Numbered from the stretch's first letter, positions 37,689 through 46,603 are shown. The stretch is 64,000 bases of DNA from Kluyvera cryocrescens NBRC 102467 (GCF_001571285.1 NZ_BCTM01000003.1:124001-188000), one strand, 5' to 3'. Numbers and translations are program-made. Notes: generated from the letters alone by a model not told the origin.

Positions 37689-39401
37689 CTAGCCTAATTG
37701 CTGATTAATCTGAGCGATCTCCTCCTGCCACTGTTGCTGCAACTGCGGCTTTTGATGCTTCGGTTTTCGCGCCAAATCTTGCGCAAGTCGCTGTTCCAGC
37801 ATGACGAGCCGTTCCAGCAGTTCGTCATCATCCGTCGCTATTTGTGGTGTTTCTGTTACCGCCTGGCGTCCTGCTTCAGGGCGGTCGTGGTTCCGGATTT
37901 GCGCATACACGGCATCGGCATCCGGCCACTCGCTGAGCCCACTGTCATCAATCAGCCAAAAACGGTTACAGCTTTGGCTAATCAACTGGCGGTCGTGGCT
38001 CACCAGCAGCAACCCGCCGGGATATTCTTCTAGCGTCTTTGCCAGCGCTTCTTTACCTTCCATATCCAGATGGTTGGTCGGTTCATCAAGCAATAACAGG
38101 CTATAACGAGCAAGTGAAAGCCCGACAAACAGCAAGCGTGAACGCTCACCACCGCTAAGCGTATTCACTTTTTGCCCGTGTCTCGCCCAACCAAAACCGG
38201 CGGAAATGAGCGCCCGTTTACGGATTTCCGTTGACGGGGAAAAACCCTCGAGTGCGTCAAGCAGGGTATCGTTATCAGCCAACTGATGCAGCGTTTGGTC
38301 GTAATAGCCCGCATGCAGTCGCGGGTGGAGACGTAATCCGGCGTCCGGAACGGGTTGTTGCAGCTGTTGCCATAACAACCGCAGCAAAGAGGATTTCCCG
38401 CCGCCATTGCGGCCCATAATCGCCACCCGATCGCCGCTTTGCAGACGCGCCACACCGGTGGTGAAAAGCGGCGGCAGGCCCGGAGCCGGGGGTACCGCTA
38501 ATTGATCCAGTTCGAGCAGTCTGTCCGCACGCAGCGCGTCACCCTGCATTGCCAACGTCCACGGCGTACCGTTGGTCAGCTCAGTTTGGTTCTCTTTTAA
38601 TCGCGTGACCTGTTTTTCCATCTGCTTGGCTTTACGCGAGAGATCTTCGTTGTCGTACACCCGTCCCCAGGTGGCCAGCCGTTTGGCACTGGCGGTGACG
38701 CGGTCGATCTCCTTTTGCTCGGCTTTATGACGCAGCGCGTCGCTTTCGTCCTGTGCGACTAACGCCTGACGAGCCGCGGTGCAGGGCAGAGCGAAGGTGT
38801 GTAGACTGCTATCGCGTAGGATCCAACTGGTATTGGTCACGGCGTCCAGCAGTGGATTGTCATGCGAGACCAGGACAAAACTGCCGTTCCAGCTATTCAG
38901 GAAGCTTTCCAGCCACAGAAGCGTCGGCAGATCGAGGTGGTTACCGGGCTCATCCAGAAGCAGCAGGTCCGGCTGTAATATTAGCGCGCGGGCTAACAGC
39001 AAGCGCGTGTGCTGGCCGCCGCTAAGGGTTGAGGCCGTTTGCCCAATCTCATCAACGATAAATCCCATCTCCAGTAATAGTCGTTCGGCCTGCCAGCGCT
39101 GACTCGCACGCGCAGCGGTTGGCAATTGCGCCAGTACCGCCTCGATAAGCGGCTGCGTTAACAGCGCCGAAGGTAAATGCTGTTCCACACGCGCCATCAG
39201 ACAATGACTGGCGAGTGAAACCTGGCCCGAAGAGGGGGCGATCGTGCCGTCAAGGACCTGCAGCAGAGTACTTTTTCCGCAGCCGTTGTAGCCAATCAGG
39301 CCAATACGGTCGCCTTTTTTCAGGGTAAAGGAGAGTTGGGTGAAAAGAGGGCCGAATGCCGTCTCAACGTGAAGAGATTGTGCCGTTAGTAATGTGCTCA
39401 T
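37689..39401 (-). CDS. ABC-F family ATPase (ribosome-associated type)
   Basis: 570 residues from ATG 39401; a TTG at 39413 is the alternative start. Two ABC cassettes lie in one chain without membrane segments: Walker A GYNGCGKST and GRNGGGKSS, signatures LSGGQHTR and LSGGERSR, and Walker B LLLLDEPGNHLD (first; the usual DEPTNHLD has Gly for Thr) and LLLLDEPTNHLD (second). A charged linker (residues ~225-280, KAEQKEIDRVTASAKRL...) and a basic, glutamine-rich C-terminal tail (KPKHQKPQLQQQ) follow the ABC-F plan. Family members act on ribosomes, some giving antibiotic protection. The leader peptide and hairpin upstream favour a drug- or stalling-responsive gene. Confidence 0.88.
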   Translation of the reverse strand: MSTLLTAQSLHVETAFGPLFTQLSFTLKKGDRIGLIGYNGCGKSTLLQVLDGTIAPSSGQVSLASHCLMARVEQHLPSALLTQPLIEAVLAQLPTAARASQRWQAERLLLEMGFIVDEIGQTASTLSGGQHTRLLLARALILQPDLLLLDEPGNHLDLPTLLWLESFLNSWNGSFVLVSHDNPLLDAVTNTSWILRDSSLHTFALPCTAARQALVAQDESDALRHKAEQKEIDRVTASAKRLATWGRVYDNEDLSRKAKQMEKQVTRLKENQTELTNGTPWTLAMQGDALRADRLLELDQLAVPPAPGLPPLFTTGVARLQSGDRVAIMGRNGGGKSSLLRLLWQQLQQPVPDAGLRLHPRLHAGYYDQTLHQLADNDTLLDALEGFSPSTEIRKRALISAGFGWARHGQKVNTLSGGERSRLLFVGLSLARYSLLLLDEPTNHLDMEGKEALAKTLEEYPGGLLLVSHDRQLISQSCNRFWLIDDSGLSEWPDADAVYAQIRNHDRPEAGRQAVTETPQIATDDDELLERLVMLEQRLAQDLARKPKHQKPQLQQQWQEEIAQINQQLG

Positions 39402-39499
39402 TTGCTTACTCAAGAGTTACAGGCATGAAAATGCCTCGTCAAACATCGCTGACGATAACCTGGTAAGCCCGAGGGAAGGGATTAAGTGTCGGTGTCTTC

Positions 39500-39544
39500 G
39501 CTCAAGCCGAAGTTATCGCAGCACGATATCGATAACGCTTGAGC
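39500..39544 (-). promoter_or_regulatory. Long hairpin overlapping the end of the ABC-F leader ORF
   Basis: On the minus strand GCTCAAGC-GTTATCG (39544-39530) pairs with CGATAAC (39518-39512) and, after a TTCG bulge, GCTTGAGC (39507-39500): 15 base pairs in all. The 5' arm lies inside the last codons of the 27-residue leader ORF, so a ribosome stalled there would change folding. This is the typical geometry of leader-peptide attenuation. Confidence 0.7.
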
Positions 39545-39596
39545 TGGTGCGATCACCAAGAGTATGTGAAATATTAAAATTTTCACAATACTGCAT
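39513..39596 (-). CDS. 27-residue leader peptide upstream of the ABC-F gene
   Basis: An ATG at 39596 with a perfect AGGAGG seven bases upstream opens a 27-codon ORF starting MQYCENFNISHTLGDR and ending VIDIVLR. It sits about 110 bases before the ABC-F start and its 3' end is inside a 15-bp hairpin. No family is recognised. The excellent ribosome site on so short an ORF, with structure at its end, argues that it is a translated regulatory leader. Confidence 0.7.
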   Translation of the reverse strand: MQYCENFNISHTLGDRTSSSVIDIVLR

Positions 39597-39797
39597 AATT
39601 AGCCTCCTTATTTCATGGTCAGGTTGCAAAGTGAAAAGAGTGTAGCGTGGTGATTAACATTCCGCCAGTGAATAAATCATTAGTTACAACATACATTATA
39701 ATGATCATCAATAAGCAGGTCTGGAACAACGTGCAAAATAGGGTTGAGTAGCCCTGTGAAGTGCCAGTTACGGACAAACCACAGGGCTTTGGCAGGA

Positions 39798-41492
39798 TTA
39801 AATCGAGGTTCGACGATAGCTACGGTATTCCGGCTGCCAGAAGTTTTCATCAATGGCTTCTTGCAGCGCATCTGCAGAGGTATTGGTCGCTACCCCCTGC
39901 TGTTGCGCCATTTTGCCAACGGCAAAAGCAATCGCGCGGGAAACCTTGTGAATATCCTTCAGCTCCGGCAGCACCAGACCTTCACCGGTGTTGGCCAGCG
40001 GGGAGTGTTTCGCCAACGTTTCACTGGCTGACATTAGCATTTCATCGGTGATACGAGACGCGCCGGAGGCAATCACACCCAAACCAATGCCAGGGAAGAT
40101 GTAGGAGTTATTGCACTGTGCAATCGGATAGACCGTGTCTTTCCAGACGACTGGCGCAAACGGGCTGCCGGTCGCAACCAGCGCCTGACCGTCTGTCCAA
40201 CTGATGATGTCCTGCGGTGTCGCCTCTACGCGAGATGTCGGGTTCGACAGCGGCATAACGATAGGGCGTGGGCAATGGGCATGCATTTCACGAATAATCT
40301 CTTCGGTGAAGAGCCCGGTCTGGCCAGAAACACCGATCAGGATATCGGGTTTCGCATTGCGAATGACATCCAGCAGGGAGATTTCGTCATTCTCATGCGT
40401 CCAGTCCTGAATTTTTTCCTGCTTCTGAGCCAGTTTAGTCTGGAAAGCGAGGAGGTTCGGCATCTGGTCGGTCAGCAAGCCGAAACGGTCGACCATAAAG
40501 ACGCGGCCGCGTGCCTGTTCTTCGCTCAATCCTTCGCGCTGCATCTGCAAGACGATCTGTTCGGCGATACCACAACCGGCCGAACCGGCCCCGAGGAAGA
40601 CAATTTTTTGTTCGCTAAGCTGGCTGCCTGCGGCGCGGCTAGCGGCAATCAGCGTACCCACCGTAACGGCTGCCGTGCCTTGAATATCATCGTTAAAGCA
40701 GCAGATTTCGTCGCGATAGCGATTCAGCAGCGGCATCGCGTTTTTCTGTGCGAAGTCTTCAAACTGTAACAGCACGTTCGGCCAGCGGTGTTTTACCGCC
40801 TGGATGAAGTCATCAACAAACTGATAGTACTCGTCATCGCTAATACGCGGGTTACGACATCCCATATACAGCGGGTCGTTCAGCAGTTGCTGATTATTGG
40901 TGCCGACATCGAGAACCACCGGCAGAGTATACGCCGGACTAATACCACCACAGGCGGTGTACAGCGACAGTTTCCCGATAGGAATCCCCATGCCGCCAAT
41001 GCCCTGGTCGCCCAGGCCGAGAATGCGTTCACCGTCGGTCACCACAATGACTTTGATGTTATGGTTTGGCACGTTTTGCAGAATATCGTCCATATTGTGA
41101 CGATTCTGATACGAGATGAAGACGCCGCGCGCGCGACGGTAGATCTCGGAGAAACGCTCGCAGGCTGCGCCAACGGTCGGGGTATAGATGACCGGCATCA
41201 TCTCATCAAGATGATTTTCTACCAGTCGGTAGAACAACGTTTCGTTGGTGTCCTGAATATTGCGCAGGTAGATATGTTTATCGATCTCAGTTTTAAATCC
41301 CTGATACTGGATCCAGGCGCGCTCGGCCTGTTCTTCAATTGTTTCAACCACTTCAGGCAATAGCCCGAGCAGATTGAAATTGCTGCGTTCTTCCATGCTG
41401 AACGCACTGCCTTTATTAAGCAGAGGAAATTCCAACAGAACCGGCCCCGCATAGGGGATATAAAGGGAACGATTTTTATTACCTGATAACAT
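39798..41492 (-). CDS. maeA: NAD-dependent malic enzyme MaeA
   Basis: 564 residues from ATG 41492 (E. coli 565), with GGAG nine bases upstream; ATG 41516 (572 residues) is the alternative. [23 protein letters not shown] opens the malic domain. [26 protein letters not shown] and [16 protein letters not shown] are active-site segments, and [13 protein letters not shown] is the NAD-binding Rossmann loop. It converts malate to pyruvate and CO2, supporting growth on C4 acids. The gene ends the conserved E. coli fdn-adhP-maeA neighbourhood; the following rpsV and bdm of E. coli are absent. Confidence 0.95.
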   Translation of the reverse strand: MLSGNKNRSLYIPYAGPVLLEFPLLNKGSAFSMEERSNFNLLGLLPEVVETIEEQAERAWIQYQGFKTEIDKHIYLRNIQDTNETLFYRLVENHLDEMMPVIYTPTVGAACERFSEIYRRARGVFISYQNRHNMDDILQNVPNHNIKVIVVTDGERILGLGDQGIGGMGIPIGKLSLYTACGGISPAYTLPVVLDVGTNNQQLLNDPLYMGCRNPRISDDEYYQFVDDFIQAVKHRWPNVLLQFEDFAQKNAMPLLNRYRDEICCFNDDIQGTAAVTVGTLIAASRAAGSQLSEQKIVFLGAGSAGCGIAEQIVLQMQREGLSEEQARGRVFMVDRFGLLTDQMPNLLAFQTKLAQKQEKIQDWTHENDEISLLDVIRNAKPDILIGVSGQTGLFTEEIIREMHAHCPRPIVMPLSNPTSRVEATPQDIISWTDGQALVATGSPFAPVVWKDTVYPIAQCNNSYIFPGIGLGVIASGASRITDEMLMSASETLAKHSPLANTGEGLVLPELKDIHKVSRAIAFAVGKMAQQQGVATNTSADALQEAIDENFWQPEYRSYRRTSI

Positions 41493-41786
41493 CTTACGTA
41501 ACTCCGTTGTCTTCATTCCAGACCCCGCGATGGGCTGGCAGAAACTGCAGCGCGCAAGATTATAGAGCAACGATTAACATGATGGTGACAAATTGGGGGT
41601 AAGGGCGCAAAAAAGCGTGCGGTCGCTGATTTTTTCGCCACCTTAACCCTTTGTGCGCTGCCGGTCGCCTGCGGCTATTCATGAACTAAGCTCATGACGG
41701 TATTGCATGAGCGGGCATAGTTTCGGCAAACAATGTGCTGTAGCGTGTTTTAGCTGAAAGTTAAACCAGAAGTGCGAGGTAACGTC

Positions 41787-42833
41787 ATGAAAATTTTAGG
41801 TTATGCAGCCACAAATCCGTCAGCGCCGCTGGCTCCTTTTTCCTTTGAACGCCGTGAGCCGAGAGCGGATGACGTGGTTATCGATATCCTCTATTGCGGC
41901 GTTTGCCACTCCGACCTTCATCAGGCGCGCAACGACTGGGGTTTTAGCACCTATCCGATTGTTCCTGGACATGAGATTGTCGGGCGGGTTCGTACCGTCG
42001 GCAGTGAAGTCAGCAAATTTAAAGCCGGCGATCTCGCCGCGATTGGTTGTATGGTTGACTCTTGTCGCGTTTGCCAGCCGTGTCAGCATGGGCTTGAGCA
42101 ATATTGCGAAGAGGGAAATATTCAAACCTATAACGGCCAGGATCGTCACGATCGCTCCACCACCTACGGCGGGTATTCCCAGTCGATTGTCGCCAGTCAG
42201 GACTTTGTGCTGCACGTACCGAAAAACCTCGATTTACAAGGTGCGGCGCCCTTGTTGTGCGCTGGTATCACCACTTGGTCGCCGCTGCGGCACTGGCAGG
42301 TTGATGCAAACAGTAAAGTGGCCGTCATCGGGCTGGGTGGGTTAGGGCACATGGCTATCAAACTGGCAAACGCGCTCGGAGCGGAAGTAACGCTATTCAC
42401 CCGATCGCCGGGTAAAGAGGCCGATGCCAGACGTCTGGGAGCCTCCCACGTGGTGGTGTCTACCGACGAGGCGCAAATGGCGCAGGTGCAAAATCAATTC
42501 GATTTGATTATTGATACCGTTCCATATGTGCATGAAATCAATCCCTATCTGTCGACCTTAACCCTCGATGGCACGCTGGTCTTCGTCGGTCTGGTGGGGG
42601 ATGCGCCGCAATTTAGCACCGTACCGCTGCTCTTAGGTCGCCGGTCGATCGCCGGTTCTTGCATTGGCGGCATAGCGGAAACCCAGGAAATGCTCGATTT
42701 CTGCGGGCAGCATGGGATTGCCGCGGATGTTGAAGTTATTGATATTCAGAATATCAATGCTGCATTTGCGCGAATGCTGAAAAGTGATGTGAAGTATCGA
42801 TTTGTCATTGATATGGCCTCGTTGGTCGATTAA
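41787..42833 (+). CDS. NAD(P)-dependent aldehyde reductase / alcohol dehydrogenase (YahK-like)
   Basis: 348 residues from ATG 41787, preceded by GCGAGGTAACGTC. It is a zinc medium-chain dehydrogenase of the cinnamyl alcohol dehydrogenase group: catalytic zinc YCGVCHSDLH and GHEIVG, structural zinc CRVCQPCQHGLEQYC, cofactor loop GLGGLGHMAIKLA. Strong similarity to E. coli YahK (LLCAGITTWSPLRHWQ; GGIAETQEMLDFC; YRFVID near the end), an NADPH-dependent broad aldehyde reductase. A hairpin at 42883-42903 follows. Confidence 0.88.
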   Translation: MKILGYAATNPSAPLAPFSFERREPRADDVVIDILYCGVCHSDLHQARNDWGFSTYPIVPGHEIVGRVRTVGSEVSKFKAGDLAAIGCMVDSCRVCQPCQHGLEQYCEEGNIQTYNGQDRHDRSTTYGGYSQSIVASQDFVLHVPKNLDLQGAAPLLCAGITTWSPLRHWQVDANSKVAVIGLGGLGHMAIKLANALGAEVTLFTRSPGKEADARRLGASHVVVSTDEAQMAQVQNQFDLIIDTVPYVHEINPYLSTLTLDGTLVFVGLVGDAPQFSTVPLLLGRRSIAGSCIGGIAETQEMLDFCGQHGIAADVEVIDIQNINAAFARMLKSDVKYRFVIDMASLVD

Positions 42834-42845
42834 ACAAACGCACGT

Positions 42846-42860
42846 AGTGACACTGTCACT
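42846..42860. repeat. 15-bp palindrome copy, downstream of the YahK-like gene
   Basis: AGTGACA-C-TGTCACT. The same sequence (with C or G centre depending on strand) occurs at 18668-18682 inside narW and at 44572-44586 just after the XRE regulator gene. Two of the three copies flank the methyltransferase/XRE pair. Confidence 0.8.
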
Positions 42861-42882
42861 TCTTATTGAGCAGAGTATCGCT

Positions 42883-42903
42883 GACGCCGGGTTATCCGGC
42901 GTC
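42883..42903. terminator. Hairpin between convergent YahK-like and methyltransferase genes
   Basis: GACGCCGG (42883-42890) and CCGGCGTC (42896-42903) with a GTTAT loop. It probably terminates transcription from one or both sides. Confidence 0.65.
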
Positions 42904-42916
42904 GCGGCATTTGTCT

Positions 42917-43675
42917 TTATCGAGCTTCAAACATGATGGTATCACTCACGAAACTACCATCATCTGCAATCGCAAAGTGCGTTCTGACGTCGTCGGAGAC
43001 TTTACTTTGCAGATAGCGAATGGCCTCAACAATGTTTTCTGGCGTTTTCATTCGCGCCACCCAGGAGCTGAATTCCAGGTGCAGCTTGTCGCCAACCAGC
43101 TTTTCAACCACCATCCCGCGATGGTTGACCATCGACAGCCACTGTCCCTGTGAATAGTTATGGATATGCGAAGGGTCGCGCAACATTTCCACGGTTTGCA
43201 GCCAGACATCGAGAATGGCTTTTCCCGGTGAGGCGATATCCATCATGATAAAACGACCGCCCGGTTTAAGAACGCGGCGAATTTCCATCAATGCCGCCTG
43301 AATATCATGCCAGTGGTGAGCGGAATAACGGCTGATAACGATATCGAAATGGTGATCGGCAAAGGGCAGTACTTCGGCTGGCCCCTGTACACAGGTAATA
43401 TTGCTAATACCGCGCTTTTTCGCCTCCTCGGCGACCACCGTCAACATCCCCTCGGACAAGTCATAGGCGGTAACTTCAGCCACCAATGGGGCGGCGGTGA
43501 AACTGGCATGCCCGGCACCGCAGCCAACGTCCAACAGACGGGCAGCCTTATCGTCCGCTAACCATTCGCTCAAGCGGCGCAAATCTGCCCCCTGGGCATG
43601 AACGCTGCTCTGCAAATAGGCCGATGCCTGACCGCTAAACTGAGACTGTACTAATGCTTCATGATGGTTGCTCAT
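42917..43675 (-). CDS. Class I SAM-dependent methyltransferase (UbiE/YafE-like)
   Basis: 252 residues. SAM-binding motif I is LLDVGCGAGHASF (near residues 46-58), motif II FDIVISRYSAHHWHD and motif III RVLKPGGRFIMMDIA, all of the Methyltransf_11 type. Similar enterobacterial proteins (YafE group) have no assigned substrate. It is divergent from an XRE-family regulator across a 102-base region that contains a good operator candidate, so the pair probably forms a regulator-target unit. Confidence 0.85.
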   Translation of the reverse strand: MSNHHEALVQSQFSGQASAYLQSSVHAQGADLRRLSEWLADDKAARLLDVGCGAGHASFTAAPLVAEVTAYDLSEGMLTVVAEEAKKRGISNITCVQGPAEVLPFADHHFDIVISRYSAHHWHDIQAALMEIRRVLKPGGRFIMMDIASPGKAILDVWLQTVEMLRDPSHIHNYSQGQWLSMVNHRGMVVEKLVGDKLHLEFSSWVARMKTPENIVEAIRYLQSKVSDDVRTHFAIADDGSFVSDTIMFEAR

Positions 43676-43750
43676 TCCTGTCTTCCTCTATTGTTATTGT
43701 GTTGTTAAATCGGACTATACGATCAGATTAATACGGGTACAATATGGGCA

Positions 43751-43766
43751 TTTATACTGGTATAAA
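43751..43766. promoter_or_regulatory. Candidate operator in the methyltransferase/XRE divergent promoter
   Basis: TTTATAC-TG-GTATAAA, a perfect 7+2+7 palindrome, 12 bases before the regulator start. Probably the binding site of the XRE protein encoded alongside. Confidence 0.55.
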
Positions 43767-43777
43767 GAATTACTACC

Positions 43778-44569
43778 ATGGACAAATCAGGACTGACGGG
43801 GCCAGAAGCACTGGGCGCTTTTTTACGCGTGAAGCGGGAAAATACATCACCGGAAATGCTGGGGATCCCAATTATCTCTCGCCGAAGAACCAAAGGGTTG
43901 CGCCGCGAAGAAGTCGCGCAGATGAGCGCTATCAGCACCACCTGGTATACCTGGCTTGAGCAGGGGCGCGATATTACCGTCTCGGCACAAACGCTGTCGG
44001 GGATCGCCTCCGCGCTGAAATTAACTTCCGCCGAGCGTGAATATCTGTTTCTGCTGGCGCATAAGAGCGACCCACTCAACGAGCAGGTACCCGCCGTTGA
44101 ACCGGCAATTCTGGCTACGGTGAATAACGTCTCACAACCCTGTTATTTATTAGATCTCACCTGGCAGGTGTTGTCCTGGAACAAAGGGGCCGAGGCGCTG
44201 TTTGCCGGTTGGCTGGATGTGGACAACGCCCCCAATATGATGCGCTTTATGTTTGAGCACCCGCTGGCGCGTAAACTGGTTGATAACTGGGAAGCGCGAG
44301 CAAGGCGAATTGTCGCTGAACTACGGGCCGATGCTGTGCACTATCCAAACGACTCGCTTTTGAACACCTTCGTACAGCAGATGAGTGAAAGCAGTGCTGA
44401 CTTCCGCGAATTCTGGTCGCAGCAGCAGGTGATTGTCCGCGAAGGCGGCGAACGACTGTTCCACCATGATGTACAAGGCGACCTGGTATACCGCCAGTTA
44501 AGCTGGCAGCTCACCAGCAACCGGGCACTAAAAATGATTATGCTGCTTCCGGAAGAGACGCACCCATAA
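43778..44569 (+). CDS. XRE-family regulator with MmyB-like ligand domain
   Basis: 263 residues. The N-terminal helix-turn-helix includes GLRREEVAQMSAISTTWYTWLEQGRDITVSAQTLSGIASAL (residues 40-80). The C-terminal MLTR/MmyB domain has CYLLDLTWQVLSWNKGAEALFAGW and ends LSWQLTSNRALKMIMLLPEE, a PAS-like pocket reported to bind fatty acids in related Streptomyces proteins. It is divergent from the methyltransferase gene. The ligand is not known. Confidence 0.85.
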   Translation: MDKSGLTGPEALGAFLRVKRENTSPEMLGIPIISRRRTKGLRREEVAQMSAISTTWYTWLEQGRDITVSAQTLSGIASALKLTSAEREYLFLLAHKSDPLNEQVPAVEPAILATVNNVSQPCYLLDLTWQVLSWNKGAEALFAGWLDVDNAPNMMRFMFEHPLARKLVDNWEARARRIVAELRADAVHYPNDSLLNTFVQQMSESSADFREFWSQQQVIVREGGERLFHHDVQGDLVYRQLSWQLTSNRALKMIMLLPEETHP

Positions 44570-44571
44570 TC

Positions 44572-44586
44572 AGTGACAGTGTCACT
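44572..44586. repeat. 15-bp palindrome copy, downstream of the XRE regulator
   Basis: AGTGACA-G-TGTCACT begins 3 bases after the stop codon of the regulator gene; followed by AATTATT. It may act as a hairpin terminator or be a protein site. Confidence 0.75.
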
Positions 44587-44710
44587 AATTATTCGATAAA
44601 TACTCGCCTCCACCAACGACAGGGTTCATTCGTCGAACCCCGTGCCGTCATCATTTTTTGTTGCATCCATGTTAATTCTGCAATAGCATCCACGCTTTCG
44701 GAGCTCGAAA

Positions 44711-45331
44711 ATGTCTGTTGCTGATTCTCTTTTCGCTTTCTCTTTCGCCGCATTACTCCTCACGCTCACTCCTGGACTTGATACCGCGCTGATCCTGCGT
44801 ACCGCCACGGCCGAAGGGGGGAAAAGGGCGTTTCAGGCGGCATTGGGCATCGATACCGGCTGTTTTATCTGGGGCGCGCTGGTTGCTTTTGGGCTTGGCG
44901 CCGTACTGGCGACGTCCGCGTTGCTGTACGATCTGCTCAAATGGTGCGGGGCGGGATATCTTTTCTGGCTAGGGATCCAGTTACTGCGAAAACCACCACA
45001 AGCCGTGGTCGGCCAGCCCTCCGCAGGCGCACGAGGCCATCATAGCTTTGTGCGTGGTCTGTTGAGTAACACCCTGAACCCAAAAATGGGTGTGTTCTAT
45101 GTTTCCTTTCTACCACAGTTTATTCCCAGCGGGCATTCACCGATTCTCTGGACCTTTATCTTAGTGGCGATACACGTCGCGCTCGGCACGGCATGGTCCG
45201 TCACTCTGATTCTCACCACCCGCTATGCCGCGCAGCTCCTGCGTAAACCCCGTTTTGTTCAAGTGATGGACCGGGTTACCGGCGGGGTCTTTATGCTGTT
45301 TGCCGTGCGGTTAGCGTTAAGCCATCGCTAA
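44711..45331 (+). CDS. LysE/RhtB-family amino acid exporter
   Basis: 206 residues with about six membrane helices. The family signature TPGLDTALILRTATAEGGKRAFQAALGIDTGCFIWG is near residues 20-55, and LLSNTLNPKMGVFYVSFLPQFIP (near 117-139) is the second conserved segment. Members export homoserine, threonine, lysine or similar compounds; the substrate here cannot be named. The fragment of a LysR regulator just downstream on the opposite strand may be a remnant of its former regulator. Confidence 0.87.
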   Translation: MSVADSLFAFSFAALLLTLTPGLDTALILRTATAEGGKRAFQAALGIDTGCFIWGALVAFGLGAVLATSALLYDLLKWCGAGYLFWLGIQLLRKPPQAVVGQPSAGARGHHSFVRGLLSNTLNPKMGVFYVSFLPQFIPSGHSPILWTFILVAIHVALGTAWSVTLILTTRYAAQLLRKPRFVQVMDRVTGGVFMLFAVRLALSHR

Positions 45332-45357
45332 CCAACAGCGCCTCGGTGATGAGTTGT

Positions 45358-45558
45358 TCAAGCAGAATGACTCGCCATCTGCCCCGTGCTCAGCTGTTTT
45401 AACATGATGCCCATCGCACCCGCTGACGGCAAAGATTGACCCGCCGTCAGTAAATCTGGCGGCATACCAATACGCGTGCGCATCGTGATCCCCAGTCCTG
45501 CCCGAACGGCAGCCCCGACGCCGCTCAAACTGTGACCACTTAGCCCGAAGACTGGCAT
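45358..45558 (-). pseudogene. LysR-family regulator remnant (C-terminal fragment)
   Basis: A 66-codon open stretch reads SLSGVGAAVRAGLGITMRTR and PPDLLTAGQSLPSAG, typical of the end of a LysR effector domain (the AVRAGLGI region of LrhA-like proteins). The helix-turn-helix and most of the effector domain are missing, and no start with a ribosome site is seen. It is best explained as decay of a regulator gene once paired with the LysE exporter. Confidence 0.65.
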
Positions 45559-45596
45559 TTTTGGCCGCGGGGAAATGTATTGCCCGAAATAATGAT

Positions 45597-45620
45597 AACG
45601 GGCAGCAGGAGCTGCCCGTT
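45597..45620 (-). terminator. Terminator hairpin after the nitronate monooxygenase gene
   Basis: AACGGGCAGC (45597-45606) and GCTGCCCGTT (45611-45620) are perfect arms with a 4-base loop, immediately 3' of the minus-strand gene. The tail ATCATTATTT is only moderately T-rich. Confidence 0.7.
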
Positions 45621-45625
45621 AACGG

Positions 45626-46603
45626 TTACGCGGTTAACTGCTCGACAACCTCTGCCACCGAGGTAATGGCGGTAATACCACCAATCCCGGTCCCCAGCGA
45701 GATATAGCCTTCATCGGTATTGCCCTCCAGCATACCAAGACGCAGACCACGCAGGCCGCCCATAGCACCGCCGATCTCCTCTTTGCTGGCGCCAGCTTTA
45801 TCCATTGCCACCAGTTTGCTGGTCAGTTTTCCCGGCAATGAACGATAGAAATCGGGCAGGGTGCGGAACAGGTTCAGATCCAGCCCGTTAGCGGCGACAA
45901 TTTTCTCTTTAATGGACTGCGGCACTCGGCTTTCTTCCGTGCTGATAAATACCGAACCGGCAAACACGCCTTCGGCTCCCAGCACCTGCGCCGCACGGGC
46001 GGTGCGTTTATCGACAATACCGCCCGCCGCAAGGATCGGTACGTTTACCACTGCATCGGCAATCATGGGGACAATTGAAAAGGTGCCCAGTACGTTACCC
46101 GGCAGCGTACCGCCTTCATCAAACCCGGTGGCGACAATAATATCGGCCCCGGCACGCTCGGCTTCGCGAGTATTTGCCGGCGTTGGATTGATATCACGGT
46201 AAATGATGATAATTCCAGCAGCTTTGAGCTCGTCAAACAGCGCCGGGATAATGGCCCCGTCGCCATAGCCGGTATAAACCACCGCATGGACGCCTTCTTC
46301 TTTAATCACTTTCAGAATAGGCGGCGTCCAGATATCGTTTTCTGGCGTCGGGATCAGGTTGACGCCAAAAGGTTTTTCCGTCAGCTTTTTCGTTTTACGG
46401 ATCTCTTCTCGCATTTTCTCAGCGGTCGCTTCCGGCGTCGATACGGCGGTTTCAGCGGTTAAGCCGGCATTAGGCCCCAAAACGCCCAGCCCGCCAGCGT
46501 TGCTCACCGCGGCCACCAGACGCGCGTCGGTGAGCCAGGACAGTGGTCCTTGGATGACGGGTTTTTCAATACCCAGAATCTGGCAAATACGGTTGTTTTT
46601 CAT
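45626..46603 (-). CDS. Nitronate monooxygenase / FabK-like flavoprotein
   Basis: 325 residues of the NMO (2-nitropropane dioxygenase) TIM-barrel family. KPVIQGPLSWLTDARLVAAVSNAGGLGVLGP opens the FMN site; ADIIVATGFDEGG and ILAAGGIVDKRTARAAQVLGAEGVFAGSVF are the FMN phosphate-binding parts. Members oxidise alkyl nitronates or, as FabK, reduce enoyl-ACP; absence of fatty acid genes favours NMO. It is divergent from a LysR regulator, with a perfect 24-base dyad (46677-46700) between them. Confidence 0.85.
   Translation of the reverse strand: MKNNRICQILGIEKPVIQGPLSWLTDARLVAAVSNAGGLGVLGPNAGLTAETAVSTPEATAEKMREEIRKTKKLTEKPFGVNLIPTPENDIWTPPILKVIKEEGVHAVVYTGYGDGAIIPALFDELKAAGIIIIYRDINPTPANTREAERAGADIIVATGFDEGGTLPGNVLGTFSIVPMIADAVVNVPILAAGGIVDKRTARAAQVLGAEGVFAGSVFISTEESRVPQSIKEKIVAANGLDLNLFRTLPDFYRSLPGKLTSKLVAMDKAGASKEEIGGAMGGLRGLRLGMLEGNTDEGYISLGTGIGGITAITSVAEVVEQLTA

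Noticed and set aside
40788-41363. 191-codon open frame opposite maeA
   Set aside because: Antisense shadow of maeA; no ribosome site or recognisable family.
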